Shown here one piece after another: positions 1-7,378 of a DNA stretch of 13,593 nucleotides (position 1 is its first letter; each line of letters begins with the position of its first letter). The stretch is from NCBI GenBank assembly GCA_003153915.1, contig PMBX01000017.1:20826-34418 (forward strand), read 5' to 3'. Source of the DNA: Phycisphaerales bacterium (GTDB lineage: Bacteria; Planctomycetota; Phycisphaerae; SM23-33). The notes under the pieces are model-generated. The model had not been told where the DNA came from. It ran no database searches and saw nothing but the letters and a program-made list of their open reading frames with translations. The position numbers and the translations under genes were made by a program.

Positions 1-90
1 CGTTCTGACGATTCAACAACAGAGCTTGCGTCGCGCGACAACGGATTATCAATCAGACCGGGCAGAGGGTAGATCACAGGAGAAACTGCC
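1..90. other. Left-edge leader of the signalling cassette
   Basis: These 90 bases hold only the ribosome binding site for the gene at 91. I see no coding frame with a plausible start and no well-spaced promoter; the promoter may be weak, alternative-sigma dependent or further left. Confidence 0.4.
78..83 (+). promoter_or_regulatory. Ribosome binding site AGGAGA deciding a GTG start
   Basis: AGGAGA lies seven bases before the GTG at 91. It fixes the start of the HTH-receiver gene, which has no ATG near its N-terminus. The overlapping frame that opens at 26 has no comparable site. Confidence 0.7.
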
Positions 91-657
91 GTGCGCCAAA
101 AGGCCGTCTACACGACAGGTGAAGCCGCCGAGGTCTGCAAACTATCGCAGCAGACCATCATCCGTTGCTTCGACAGCGGACAGTTGCAGGGTTTCCGCGT
201 GCCGGGCAGCAAGTTCCGCCGTATCCCCCGCGACTCGTTGATCCGCTTCATGAAGGACAACAACATCCCGCTGGACGGTATCGAGAGCGGAAAGACCCGC
301 GTGCTGATCGTCGACGACGATCCGGAGATCGTCGAGTTGTTTGTGGACGTGCTCAAGGCCGACGGGCGTTTCGAGGTAGCCACCGCCCAGACCGGCTACG
401 ACGCAGGCGTGCTTACCCAGCAGTTTCATCCCGACATTCTCGTGCTGGATTTCATGCTGCCCGATATCAACGGCAACGTGGTCTGCAAGACCATTCGCCA
501 GAATCCCGAACTGTGCAAGACGAAGATCCTGATCATCTCCGGCGTGGTCAACCCCGCGGAGGTGGACCGCCTAATGGAGGCCGGGGCCGACGACTTCATC
601 AAGAAACCCTTCAACATCGAGAAAGTCGTCCAGCGCATGGTGGAGCTGGTGAGCTGA
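91..657 (+). CDS. Response regulator with N-terminal excisionase/MerR-type HTH
   Basis: This 188-residue protein is probably a phosphorylation-controlled DNA-binding regulator. Residues about 6-60 look like an excisionase/MerR-type winged helix-turn-helix: YTTGEAAEVCKLSQQTI is the HTH, and the following FRVPGSKFRRIP resembles the wing of that family. Residues about 69-187 are a receiver domain with the acidic pair D75/D76, phospho-acceptor D120 in the VLDFMLPD motif, the switch residue S150 and K172 in the KKPF motif, so it should be phosphorylatable. The order (DNA-binding first, receiver last) is the reverse of OmpR-type regulators. The GTG start at 91 is supported by AGGAGA at 78-83, seven bases upstream. 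The kinase gene follows after 21 bp, making it the obvious phosphodonor. I saw no convincing promoter in bases 1-90. Target genes are unknown. The domain calls are firm; the biological role is inference. Confidence 0.9.
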   Translation: MRQKAVYTTGEAAEVCKLSQQTIIRCFDSGQLQGFRVPGSKFRRIPRDSLIRFMKDNNIPLDGIESGKTRVLIVDDDPEIVELFVDVLKADGRFEVATAQTGYDAGVLTQQFHPDILVLDFMLPDINGNVVCKTIRQNPELCKTKILIISGVVNPAEVDRLMEAGADDFIKKPFNIEKVVQRMVELVS

Positions 658-678
658 TAGCTCGGCCCATCCGTCATC

Positions 679-2952
679 GTGGTGGACAATCCCCAACAGA
701 ACGGCGTATCCAAGGGCAAGCTAGGACCCCAACAGCTCGATGTGATCCTGCGCCGCCTGGAAGTCCTCCAGACCACTCCATCGGCCGCGGCGGGTTTGCT
801 CCAACGTGTACTGTCGAGCTGGAGAAGGTCCGCTGCCCCCACGCAGGTCCAAGAGGAATTGGCTGCGTTTGTCTCTTGTGACCCTGCCGTCGCCGCCTTC
901 CTTCTCCATGCCGCCGGCAGCGACAGCGACTCCCCACCGGGAAGTGTTCGCCAGGCCGTGGCGATGCTGGATGTGGAAAGCTTAGCCGTTATGGCGATGT
1001 CAATGGAGGTCTTGGCCCCCCCAACGCCACGACGCAAGGACGCCTTTGACCACGCGGAGTTTTACCGACATTGCCAGGCCGTCGCCGCCGGCTGCCGGAT
1101 CATCGCGCGGCGACTGGAACTGCCTGTCGATCCGCAAGAGGCGTGGCTGGCTGGGTTGTTGCACGACCTGGGCAAGCTGGCGCTGGATCTTTGCCTGCCC
1201 AAAAGTTTTCGCCGGGTTCTGGATGCTGCGCGAAGCCACCAGGGCAACCTCGTCGAATACGAGCAGCACATCCTCGGTGTCGATCATGGCCTAGTCGGCC
1301 ACCGGTTGGCCCAACAATGGCGGCTGCCCCAGGCCCTCGGCGCGGCAATGTGGCTTCACCATCAGCCGATGGGGATGATCCCTCCCTCATCGGCGGGCGC
1401 GCCGCTGATCGCCGTGGTGGGCCTCGCCGATGCGATAGCGCGCCATAAGAATATAGGATTTTCCGGCAATTATGCCTTTGCGATACCGCTTGAAGAACAG
1501 GCCAAGTCCGCCGGTCTGCTTGCCGAGGAACTGGACGAAATCGCCGCTGGGATGGCCGCGGAAGCGGATCGCTGCTTCCGGCTGCTGGGCCTGGAAAACC
1601 CCTGGGATAACCAGCCATACGTGCGGGCGATGCGGGCCGTCGGGGAGCAACTGGCCCGCGCCAATCGGGACCAGCGGCGGGCGACAGTGGAACTGGCCGG
1701 CGGGGCGGAAGCCTTTGGCCGGCTTGCCGATTTCACCTCGCGACTGACCGCCCAGGCCGGCGTGGGGGAAGTATTGGAGCGGATCGCCATCCTGTTTGCC
1801 GGCGTGACCAACACCGCCGTCGCGCCCGATCGGCCGGTGGCGGCTTACTGCCTGGGAGATCCGGGTGAACCGATCCTGGCTGTGCGCTACGATGGGACAG
1901 GCTCGCCGTCCTGGCGGACGCTGACGGCCCGGCTCCCCCTCGACCAAGCCGCCCTACAGCGCCCCGGCCCGGCAGATCGAGCCGTCTCGGCGCTGCTGGC
2001 CGAACCGCGGGAATTGGACCTTTGGCTGGATGTGTCGAATCACTCGCATCAGCCGCTGGTCTGTGCCTCTCAGATCATTGGCGGGGTACTGTATCCTTCT
2101 GCTCCAACACAGCCGGAGGCTGCCCCGTCGGCGGAAATGCGGGAAGCGATCTGCGGGGCGGTGGCGTTGGCACTGGCTATCGTCGGGGGCAGACAGCGCG
2201 CTACACTGCTGGGTGAACAGCTTGCGGCGGCTTCCACTGTCCTGGCTGAAACGCACTTGGCGCTGGCGGAGGCCAAAACGCTGGCTGCCATCGGCGAGCT
2301 GGCTGCCGGGGCGGCCCATGAGATAAACAACCCCCTGGCGGTCATATCAGGCCGCGCGCAACTCATGCGCGACAAAACCGCCGAGGAAAACGACCGAAAA
2401 ACCTGGGCCACCATCGCCGAACAGGCCCAGCGGATCAGCGACATCATCACCGAATTGATGGACTTCGCCAGCCCGCAGCCACCGGCCCAGGTCGCCATTG
2501 ATGCAAGAGCCTTTCTAGATGCCGTCACGGCGATGTTCCGTTCCGGCGATCATCCTAAAGCCTCCTCCGCGATGGTCGATATAGAAGTGGACGAGGGGAC
2601 GCCCCAGCTTTGGGCGGACCGCAAACAATTGGAGGAAGTCCTCGTGGAGGCCATGACCAACGCCGCCAACGCAGCCCAAACAGACCTTCGCCTTACCCTG
2701 GCGGCAGAGGCTGACGAAATCAACTCCGCCGTCCTGCTGACGGTGAGTGACCGTGGGCCTGGGATGGACCCCGCCACGGTCGATGCCGCGTTTACTCCGT
2801 TTTTCTCGCTTCAGCCTGCCGGCAGAAGGCGCGGGCTGGGCCTGCCGCGTGCAAAACGTTACGTGGAAAACAATGCCGGACGCATGTGGCTGCGAAGCCG
2901 CAAGGGCGAGGGAACCCGCGTCTTTATCCAAATACCCCACAAGCCCGGATAA
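679..2952 (+). CDS. HDOD / GAF-like / histidine kinase sensor protein
   Basis: This 757-residue soluble sensor kinase shows no signal peptide or membrane segment. Residues about 17-300 form an HDOD domain. It keeps the HD-type ligands: H131, the H162-D163 pair in HDLGK, H203, H227/H228 and D251. Residues about 340-505 look like a divergent GAF-like sensor, then a helical linker. The HisKA phospho-acceptor is H547 (AAHEINNPL). The ATPase part has N661 of the N box, DRGPG at 691-695, the F box FTPFF at 705-709 and GLGL at 719-722, so it looks active. Family knowledge: HDOD domains commonly sit in bacterial signalling proteins and some are paired with kinases. Start choice is weak: GTG at 679 or 682, with no clear Shine-Dalgarno and an in-frame TAG at 658-660, so translation may be coupled to the upstream regulator. 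The ligand and stimulus are unknown. Confidence 0.9.
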   Translation: MVDNPQQNGVSKGKLGPQQLDVILRRLEVLQTTPSAAAGLLQRVLSSWRRSAAPTQVQEELAAFVSCDPAVAAFLLHAAGSDSDSPPGSVRQAVAMLDVESLAVMAMSMEVLAPPTPRRKDAFDHAEFYRHCQAVAAGCRIIARRLELPVDPQEAWLAGLLHDLGKLALDLCLPKSFRRVLDAARSHQGNLVEYEQHILGVDHGLVGHRLAQQWRLPQALGAAMWLHHQPMGMIPPSSAGAPLIAVVGLADAIARHKNIGFSGNYAFAIPLEEQAKSAGLLAEELDEIAAGMAAEADRCFRLLGLENPWDNQPYVRAMRAVGEQLARANRDQRRATVELAGGAEAFGRLADFTSRLTAQAGVGEVLERIAILFAGVTNTAVAPDRPVAAYCLGDPGEPILAVRYDGTGSPSWRTLTARLPLDQAALQRPGPADRAVSALLAEPRELDLWLDVSNHSHQPLVCASQIIGGVLYPSAPTQPEAAPSAEMREAICGAVALALAIVGGRQRATLLGEQLAAASTVLAETHLALAEAKTLAAIGELAAGAAHEINNPLAVISGRAQLMRDKTAEENDRKTWATIAEQAQRISDIITELMDFASPQPPAQVAIDARAFLDAVTAMFRSGDHPKASSAMVDIEVDEGTPQLWADRKQLEEVLVEAMTNAANAAQTDLRLTLAAEADEINSAVLLTVSDRGPGMDPATVDAAFTPFFSLQPAGRRRGLGLPRAKRYVENNAGRMWLRSRKGEGTRVFIQIPHKPG

Positions 2953-2977
2953 GGTCCTAGAAAGAGAAGACATCGCC

Positions 2978-3979
2978 ATGTCCAGCGATCGTGTAGCCAG
3001 TGTGTTGGTGGTGGATGATGAGCCGCATCTGCGCGAGCTGTTGACCGATGCCCTCAGCAGCGCGGACCTCCACGTCGATGTCGCATCCAGCGGCAGGGAG
3101 GCCATAGACCTGGCAGGCCGGCTGGACGTGGACCTGCTGGTGACCGACCTGGTGTTGGGTGACTGCACCGGCCTGGACGTCATCGACCGCCTGCGATCCC
3201 GCCTGGGGGCCGATTTCCCCGCCGTTGTCATTACAGGCCGTGGAGACCCGCGGACACTGTCGGAGGCCTCGCGCCGCCATCCCGTGGAACTGATGACCAA
3301 ACCGCTGGACCTGGACCGCCTGCGACAGACCGTGCGGACCGAGCTGACCCGCCAGGAACACACCCGCCGGCTGGAACGCCGCTACCGTCGCCTCCGCAGC
3401 CTGGCCAAGAGCATCAACGCCGAACGCAAGAACATACACCGCAAGCTGGAGGCCACTTGCGCCGATCTGTCGGGCGCATATCAGACCCTCAGCGACCAGA
3501 TCGCCTGCCAGCAGACTTTGATCGAGTATCAGCGCGACCTGCTGGCGGCGCGTAACGACGACGACGCGTTCCGAAACCTCTTTCGCCTTTTCGTGAGACG
3601 TTCCGGCAGCGTCTTTGGCGTGGCGATGGTCTGCGACGCCAACGCGGAGCTTCAAGTCGCCGGCAGATTCGGCGTGCCCGCCCCCGATGGTATCGGGTTC
3701 TGCCGCCACATTATCAAACCGATCCAGGACATCGTCCTGGCCGATCCCAAGTGTATGGTCATCGACGCCGGCGAGCAGCAGGATATGTTTGACCCGGCCA
3801 TCCAGAAATACCTCGTCGGTCTCAGCATCCTTGCCGTGCCCCTGATCCCCTGCGCGGGAGAACTCATCGGCCTGGTCGTGCTCTACCGCAAGGGCGAACA
3901 GCCTTTCGTCCCCGCCGATGTCGCCCTGGCGGAAACCATCGCGCTTCCCACTGCCGTCGCGGTGGCGAGAAACGACTAA
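2978..3979 (+). CDS. Response regulator: receiver, coiled coil and GAF domain
   Basis: This 333-residue protein has a receiver at residues 7-122 (acidic pair D13/D14, phospho-acceptor D57 in the LLVTDLVLGD stretch, T86, K108 in MTKPL). A strongly charged helical linker at about 123-190 is likely a coiled coil. A GAF-like domain follows at about 195-330 (segments SGSVFGVAMVCDA and LAVPLIPCAGELIGLVVLY). There is no DNA-binding or enzymatic output domain, so it may work by protein contact or as a ligand-sensing adaptor. I chose ATG 2978 because the receiver begins directly after it; the open frame reaches back to 2747 only as an overlap with the kinase gene. The purine-rich AGAAAGAGAAGA upstream may be a weak ribosome binding site. 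The gene lies 25 bp after the kinase, so co-transcription is likely. The receiver call is firm; the GAF call is good but made by eye. Confidence 0.87.
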   Translation: MSSDRVASVLVVDDEPHLRELLTDALSSADLHVDVASSGREAIDLAGRLDVDLLVTDLVLGDCTGLDVIDRLRSRLGADFPAVVITGRGDPRTLSEASRRHPVELMTKPLDLDRLRQTVRTELTRQEHTRRLERRYRRLRSLAKSINAERKNIHRKLEATCADLSGAYQTLSDQIACQQTLIEYQRDLLAARNDDDAFRNLFRLFVRRSGSVFGVAMVCDANAELQVAGRFGVPAPDGIGFCRHIIKPIQDIVLADPKCMVIDAGEQQDMFDPAIQKYLVGLSILAVPLIPCAGELIGLVVLYRKGEQPFVPADVALAETIALPTAVAVARND

Positions 3980-4018
3980 AACCTTGTCCGCGCGCTTCCA
4001 CAGACACAGGACGGTTTT
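3978..4018. terminator. Candidate bidirectional terminator between convergent genes
   Basis: The arms AAAACC-TT-GTCC (3978-3989) and GGAC-GGTTTT (4009-4018) pair as ten base pairs with a two-base bulge around a 19-base loop. The stem starts with A4 and ends with T4, so the RNA from either strand would finish in a short U run. It sits exactly between the end of the receiver-GAF gene (3979, plus) and the end of the ABC exporter gene (4034, minus). The long loop and short U run make it a modest terminator at best. Confidence 0.4.
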
Positions 4019-4033
4019 CGCCTGCGCGTCTGG

Positions 4034-5929
4034 TCAGCGATATCCCGACGCCTGGCGGTTGAACAGGTCGGCGTATCTGCCGGAAAGGCTCAGGAGTTCC
4101 TCGTGGCTGCCGGATTCGACCAGCCGTCCGCGCTCGATGACCAGTATGCGGTCGGCCATGCGGACCGAGGAGAACCGGTGGGAGATGAGGATCGTCGTGC
4201 GGCCTCGCGTCAGTTCGTTGAAGCGCAGGAAGATTTCGTATTCCTGCTTGGCGTCCAGAGAGGCGGTGGGTTCGTCCAGGACGAGGATCTGCGAGTCGCG
4301 CATGAACGCCCTGGCCAAGGCCACCTTCTGCCACTCGCCCAGCGACAGTTCCTGGCCCTCGTCGAACATCTTGCCCAGGATGTTTTCCCAGCCGAGTTTG
4401 AGCCGGCTGATGCAATCCTCCGCGCCGCTCATCTCTGCCGCCCGGATAATGCGACGGAGGTCTTCTAGTGCTTCCACCTGGCCGAAACCGATGTTCTCGC
4501 GGGCGGTGACGGCGTAGCGGGCGAAATCCTGAAAGATCACGCCGATGCAACCCTGCCAGGCATCGGGGTCCAGCTCGCGCAGGTCAATCCCATCGACGGT
4601 GATGCGTCCCTGTTGCGGATCATAGAGCCGGGCCAGCAGCTTGATGCAGGTAGTCTTGCCAGCCCCGTTCTCACCCACTATGGCGACCTTCTCCCCGGCT
4701 GCGATGTGGAAACTCACGCCGTGGAGCACTTCCCCCTCCGACACGGGATACTGGAAGTGGACGTTCTCGAATCGAATACCGGACCGAATGGGCGATGGCA
4801 GCGGCTTGGGCGATGCAGGGGCCACCACGTATGGCTGTTGCTGGAGATATTCAAAGAGGTTACTGATGTACAGGCTGTTCTCATAGAACAGCGCGATGGC
4901 GTCAAAAATCGAACTGACCGCCCCGGCCGCCCGTTCCATCGCCTGGGTGTACATGACCAGGCTGCCTATGGTGAAGGCGCGGGCCGGATTGCTGGCATGC
5001 CGCGGGTCGGTCACGACACGATAAATGGCGTAGACGTAGAACGCCACTCCCGCGGCAGTCTGAAGCACCACCGCGAAAAAGCTTGCCAGGTGCCGCTTTG
5101 CCGCCAGGCGGCGGTCCTGGCGGTAGAATTGCCAGAACACCTGCTGCCAAAGTTCCGTGAAGTAGCTGGACAGACCGAAGAGGCGGATTTCCTTTGCCTC
5201 TCGGTCGGAGGTCAACAGCGACTGGTAGTAGTTCATCCTCCGTTGTTCGGGGGTACGTTCCCGCATGATGCGCCAGCCCATCCGCCCGTAGCGGGTCTGG
5301 AACAGCAGCCCCGGAAGCGTCACGGCAACCAGGTACGGCAGTACCCACCATGACAACGTCACCAGGATGACCAGGAAGGAGGACAATTGCACACCCTGGC
5401 GCGCCAGGCTGAGCAAGGCCGACAGGATCGCATAGGGTCGGAACCCAGCCTCGCGCTGTGCCCGCTGAAGCTTGTCGTAGAAGGCGGGCGTCTCGTAAAA
5501 GGCCATGTCCAGCGAAGTGGCCCGCGCCAGGATACGGGTCTGAATGAGCTGGGCCAGGCGGAGGCGCATCAGTTCCTCCAGGTAACGAGAGACATAGTCG
5601 ATGGCGCGGTTGAGCAACATCACGCCCAGACCCAGGGCCAGGTAGTGGGCGAGCATTGCCTTTCCGGCCTCCATCTGGCCGGTCAGGCAGAGGGAGGCCC
5701 CGTCGATGACTTTCTTGCCGGTGTAGAGGAAGATCGCCGGTAGGCTGCCGCTGGCCAGCGTGAGGATCGGAACGAGGGTCGCGGCCAGGGGATGCGCCTG
5801 CCAAACCAGCGCCAGGACGCGCGGGGTCTGGCGGAAGGCGGCCCGCCAATCTTCGAGGCGCTGGCGAAGCGTCTTGGCGGCCCGTCGCTGGCGGGCCTGA
5901 TGCGCGGCAAGATCCTTACCGAATTTCAT
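4034..5929 (-). CDS. Fused ABC exporter (membrane domain plus ATPase), substrate unknown
   Basis: This is a 631-residue half-transporter of the exporter type, expected to work as a dimer in the inner membrane. The N-terminal ~35 residues are basic and cytoplasmic. A six-helix transmembrane domain spans about 45-360. The ATPase spans about 385-625: Walker A GENGAGKTT (419-427), Q-loop Q467 in IFQDF, signature LSLGEWQ (528-534), Walker B ILVLDE with E553, D-loop SLDA and switch H584. The GENGAGKTT and GEWQK wording resembles the lantibiotic/peptide-exporter group, but there is no C39 peptidase domain and no peptide precursor nearby, so the substrate is unknown. The signature's third residue is Leu where Gly is normal. 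I prefer the ATG at 5929 (with AAGGTG ten bases upstream) over a TTG at 5983 that would overlap ahcY. It lies 37 bp after ahcY and is probably co-transcribed. Confidence 0.92.
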   Translation of the reverse strand: MKFGKDLAAHQARQRRAAKTLRQRLEDWRAAFRQTPRVLALVWQAHPLAATLVPILTLASGSLPAIFLYTGKKVIDGASLCLTGQMEAGKAMLAHYLALGLGVMLLNRAIDYVSRYLEELMRLRLAQLIQTRILARATSLDMAFYETPAFYDKLQRAQREAGFRPYAILSALLSLARQGVQLSSFLVILVTLSWWVLPYLVAVTLPGLLFQTRYGRMGWRIMRERTPEQRRMNYYQSLLTSDREAKEIRLFGLSSYFTELWQQVFWQFYRQDRRLAAKRHLASFFAVVLQTAAGVAFYVYAIYRVVTDPRHASNPARAFTIGSLVMYTQAMERAAGAVSSIFDAIALFYENSLYISNLFEYLQQQPYVVAPASPKPLPSPIRSGIRFENVHFQYPVSEGEVLHGVSFHIAAGEKVAIVGENGAGKTTCIKLLARLYDPQQGRITVDGIDLRELDPDAWQGCIGVIFQDFARYAVTARENIGFGQVEALEDLRRIIRAAEMSGAEDCISRLKLGWENILGKMFDEGQELSLGEWQKVALARAFMRDSQILVLDEPTASLDAKQEYEIFLRFNELTRGRTTILISHRFSSVRMADRILVIERGRLVESGSHEELLSLSGRYADLFNRQASGYR

Positions 5930-5966
5930 CTTTTCCAAACACCTTCGCCCCTGTTCCCCAGCGGAA

Positions 5967-7238
5967 CTAGGTGCCCATTTCAAAGGAGCTAAGATACTTC
6001 TGTTGCTCAGCGGTCAACGTGTCGATTCGGATACCCATGGAGGCCAGTTTCAATCGGGCGACCCACTGGTCGATGGCCGGGGGTACATCGTGGACGGTGA
6101 CGGCGAGCTTACCGGCTTGGGCAATGGCGTACTCGGTGGACAGGGCCTGGGTAGCAAACGACATGTCCATCACGCTGGCGGGGTGGCCTTCCGCGCAGGC
6201 GAGGTTGACCAGGCGGCCTTGGGCCAGGACGAAGATTCGTTTCCCCCCGGCCAGGACGTATTCATCCACGCCGTTTCTCACGCCCCGGTTGATCTTGCGC
6301 GCCAGTTTGGCCAGGGCCTGAAGGTTGAGTTCCACGTCGAAATGTCCGCTGTTGCAGACGATCGCGCCGTCCTTCATCGCCCGGAAGTGTGGCCCGTCGA
6401 TGACGTGGATGTCGCCGGTGACGGTGATGAACAGGTCGCCGATCCGCGCGGCCTGGTTGGCCGGCATGACGCGGAAGCCGTCCATCGCCGCTTCCAGCGC
6501 GCGGATGGGGTTGACCTCGCAGACGATCACGTTGGCCCCCGCGCCGTTGGCCCGTGACGAGACCCCCCTGCCGCACCAGCCGTAACCGACTACCACGACG
6601 GTCGTGCCCGCCAGCAGCCGGTCGGTGGCGCGGATGATGCCGTCGAGGGTGCTCTGCCCCGTGCCGTAGCGATTGTCGAAGAGGTGCTTGGTGGCCGCGT
6701 CGTTGACGGCGATGACGGGGAACTTCAGCACGCCCGCCGCGGCCATCGCGCGGAGGCGGATGACACCCGTGGTGGTCTCCTCCATCGAGGCGACGATCCC
6801 GCCGGCGAAGGCGCGAAACTCCTTGTGCAGGGCGTTGACCAGATCGGCGCCGTCGTCCATCGTCACCGAGGGGCGATGCTCGCAAGCGGCGGCGATATGG
6901 CGGTAGTAAGTCCGCCGGTCCTCGCCCTTGATCGCGTAGGTCTTGATGCCGAAATCCCTCACCAGGCTGGCGGCGACGTCATCCTGTGTGCTCAGGGGGT
7001 TGGAGGCGCAGAGCACCAGGTCCGCCCCGCCGGCCTGGAGCGTCCGAACGAGGTTGGCGGTCTCCGCCGTAACGTGCAGGCAGGCGCTCATCCGCCTGCC
7101 TGCCAGTGGTTTTTCCTTCTCGAATCGTTTGCGCACTGCCGCCAGGACGGGCATGTCATGGTCGGCCCAGAGGATCCTACGTCTGCCGCCCTCTGCCAGC
7201 TTCAGATCCCGCACGTCAAAATGCTTTGCCTTTGCCAC
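5967..7238 (-). CDS. ahcY: S-adenosylhomocysteine hydrolase (adenosylhomocysteinase), short form
   Basis: This cytoplasmic, NAD-dependent enzyme cleaves S-adenosylhomocysteine, the by-product and inhibitor of SAM methyltransferases, to adenosine and homocysteine. The 423 residues include H55, the MDDG motif at 127-130, EETTTG (153-158), K184 and D188-N189 in the TKHLFDN segment, the NAD loop GYGWCGRG (218-225) and H299 in NSGHFD, matching the known catalytic residues. The C-terminus stops at FEMGT and lacks the KPDHYRY-type tail of the classical bacterial/eukaryotic enzyme. This is typical of the short archaeal/Thermotoga-like branch, as are NPLSTQDD and RYGTGQS (Thr where the human enzyme has Cys195). 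The start is GTG at 7238 with AAGGA at 7247-7251, eight bases upstream. The gene has its own promoter (7287-7315), a 5' stem-loop, and the ABC exporter gene 37 bp downstream. Confidence 0.96.
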   Translation of the reverse strand: MAKAKHFDVRDLKLAEGGRRRILWADHDMPVLAAVRKRFEKEKPLAGRRMSACLHVTAETANLVRTLQAGGADLVLCASNPLSTQDDVAASLVRDFGIKTYAIKGEDRRTYYRHIAAACEHRPSVTMDDGADLVNALHKEFRAFAGGIVASMEETTTGVIRLRAMAAAGVLKFPVIAVNDAATKHLFDNRYGTGQSTLDGIIRATDRLLAGTTVVVVGYGWCGRGVSSRANGAGANVIVCEVNPIRALEAAMDGFRVMPANQAARIGDLFITVTGDIHVIDGPHFRAMKDGAIVCNSGHFDVELNLQALAKLARKINRGVRNGVDEYVLAGGKRIFVLAQGRLVNLACAEGHPASVMDMSFATQALSTEYAIAQAGKLAVTVHDVPPAIDQWVARLKLASMGIRIDTLTAEQQKYLSSFEMGT

Positions 7239-7259
7239 AGTATGATTCCTTGAATGGGA

Positions 7260-7276
7260 AAGCGGACAATCCGCTT
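7260..7276 (-). promoter_or_regulatory. Perfect stem-loop in the ahcY leader
   Basis: AAGCGGA (7260-7266) and TCCGCTT (7270-7276) form a perfect seven-base-pair stem with a three-base loop. It lies between the predicted ahcY transcription start (about 7280) and the ribosome binding site at 7247-7251, so the mRNA would begin almost directly with a hairpin. Such 5' hairpins can protect mRNAs from decay; that role is inferred. It does not resemble the SAH riboswitch consensus as I know it. Confidence 0.5.
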
Positions 7277-7286
7277 GGTTCGACGC

Positions 7287-7315
7287 ATTATGCCCTGCCG
7301 GAAGGCGCTTTGCAA
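7287..7315 (-). promoter_or_regulatory. Sigma-70-like promoter for ahcY
   Basis: Read on the minus strand, TTGCAA (7310-7315) and CATAAT (7287-7292) match the -35 and -10 elements four and five out of six, with an ideal 17-base spacer. Transcription would start near 7280, giving a leader of about 42 bases before the GTG at 7238. It lies in the 140-bp gap between the kinase gene and ahcY, so ahcY need not depend on the pyrF operon promoter. Confidence 0.5.
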
Positions 7316-7378
7316 ATCACTCGGTCTGACTCAGGCGAAGATAGGGCCCTGGATCATGGCCTTCATGGCCCGACTGCA

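Noticed and set aside
165..881. A 238-codon plus-strand open frame across the regulator and kinase genes.
   Set aside because: Arg/Pro/Gly-rich shadow translation with no domain; the two overlapping genes have clear motifs.
4613..5353. A 246-codon plus-strand open frame inside the ABC exporter gene.
   Set aside because: Antisense shadow of a gene with clear Walker and signature motifs.
5930..5983. TTG-initiated N-terminal extension of the ABC exporter.
   Set aside because: It would overlap the end of ahcY, uses a rare start codon and adds no conserved sequence; ATG 5929 has a better-placed AAGGTG upstream.
7239..7378. Possible SAM/SAH riboswitch upstream of ahcY.
   Set aside because: The leader after the predicted start is only about 42 bases and shows only one plain stem-loop; no known riboswitch core motif is recognisable.
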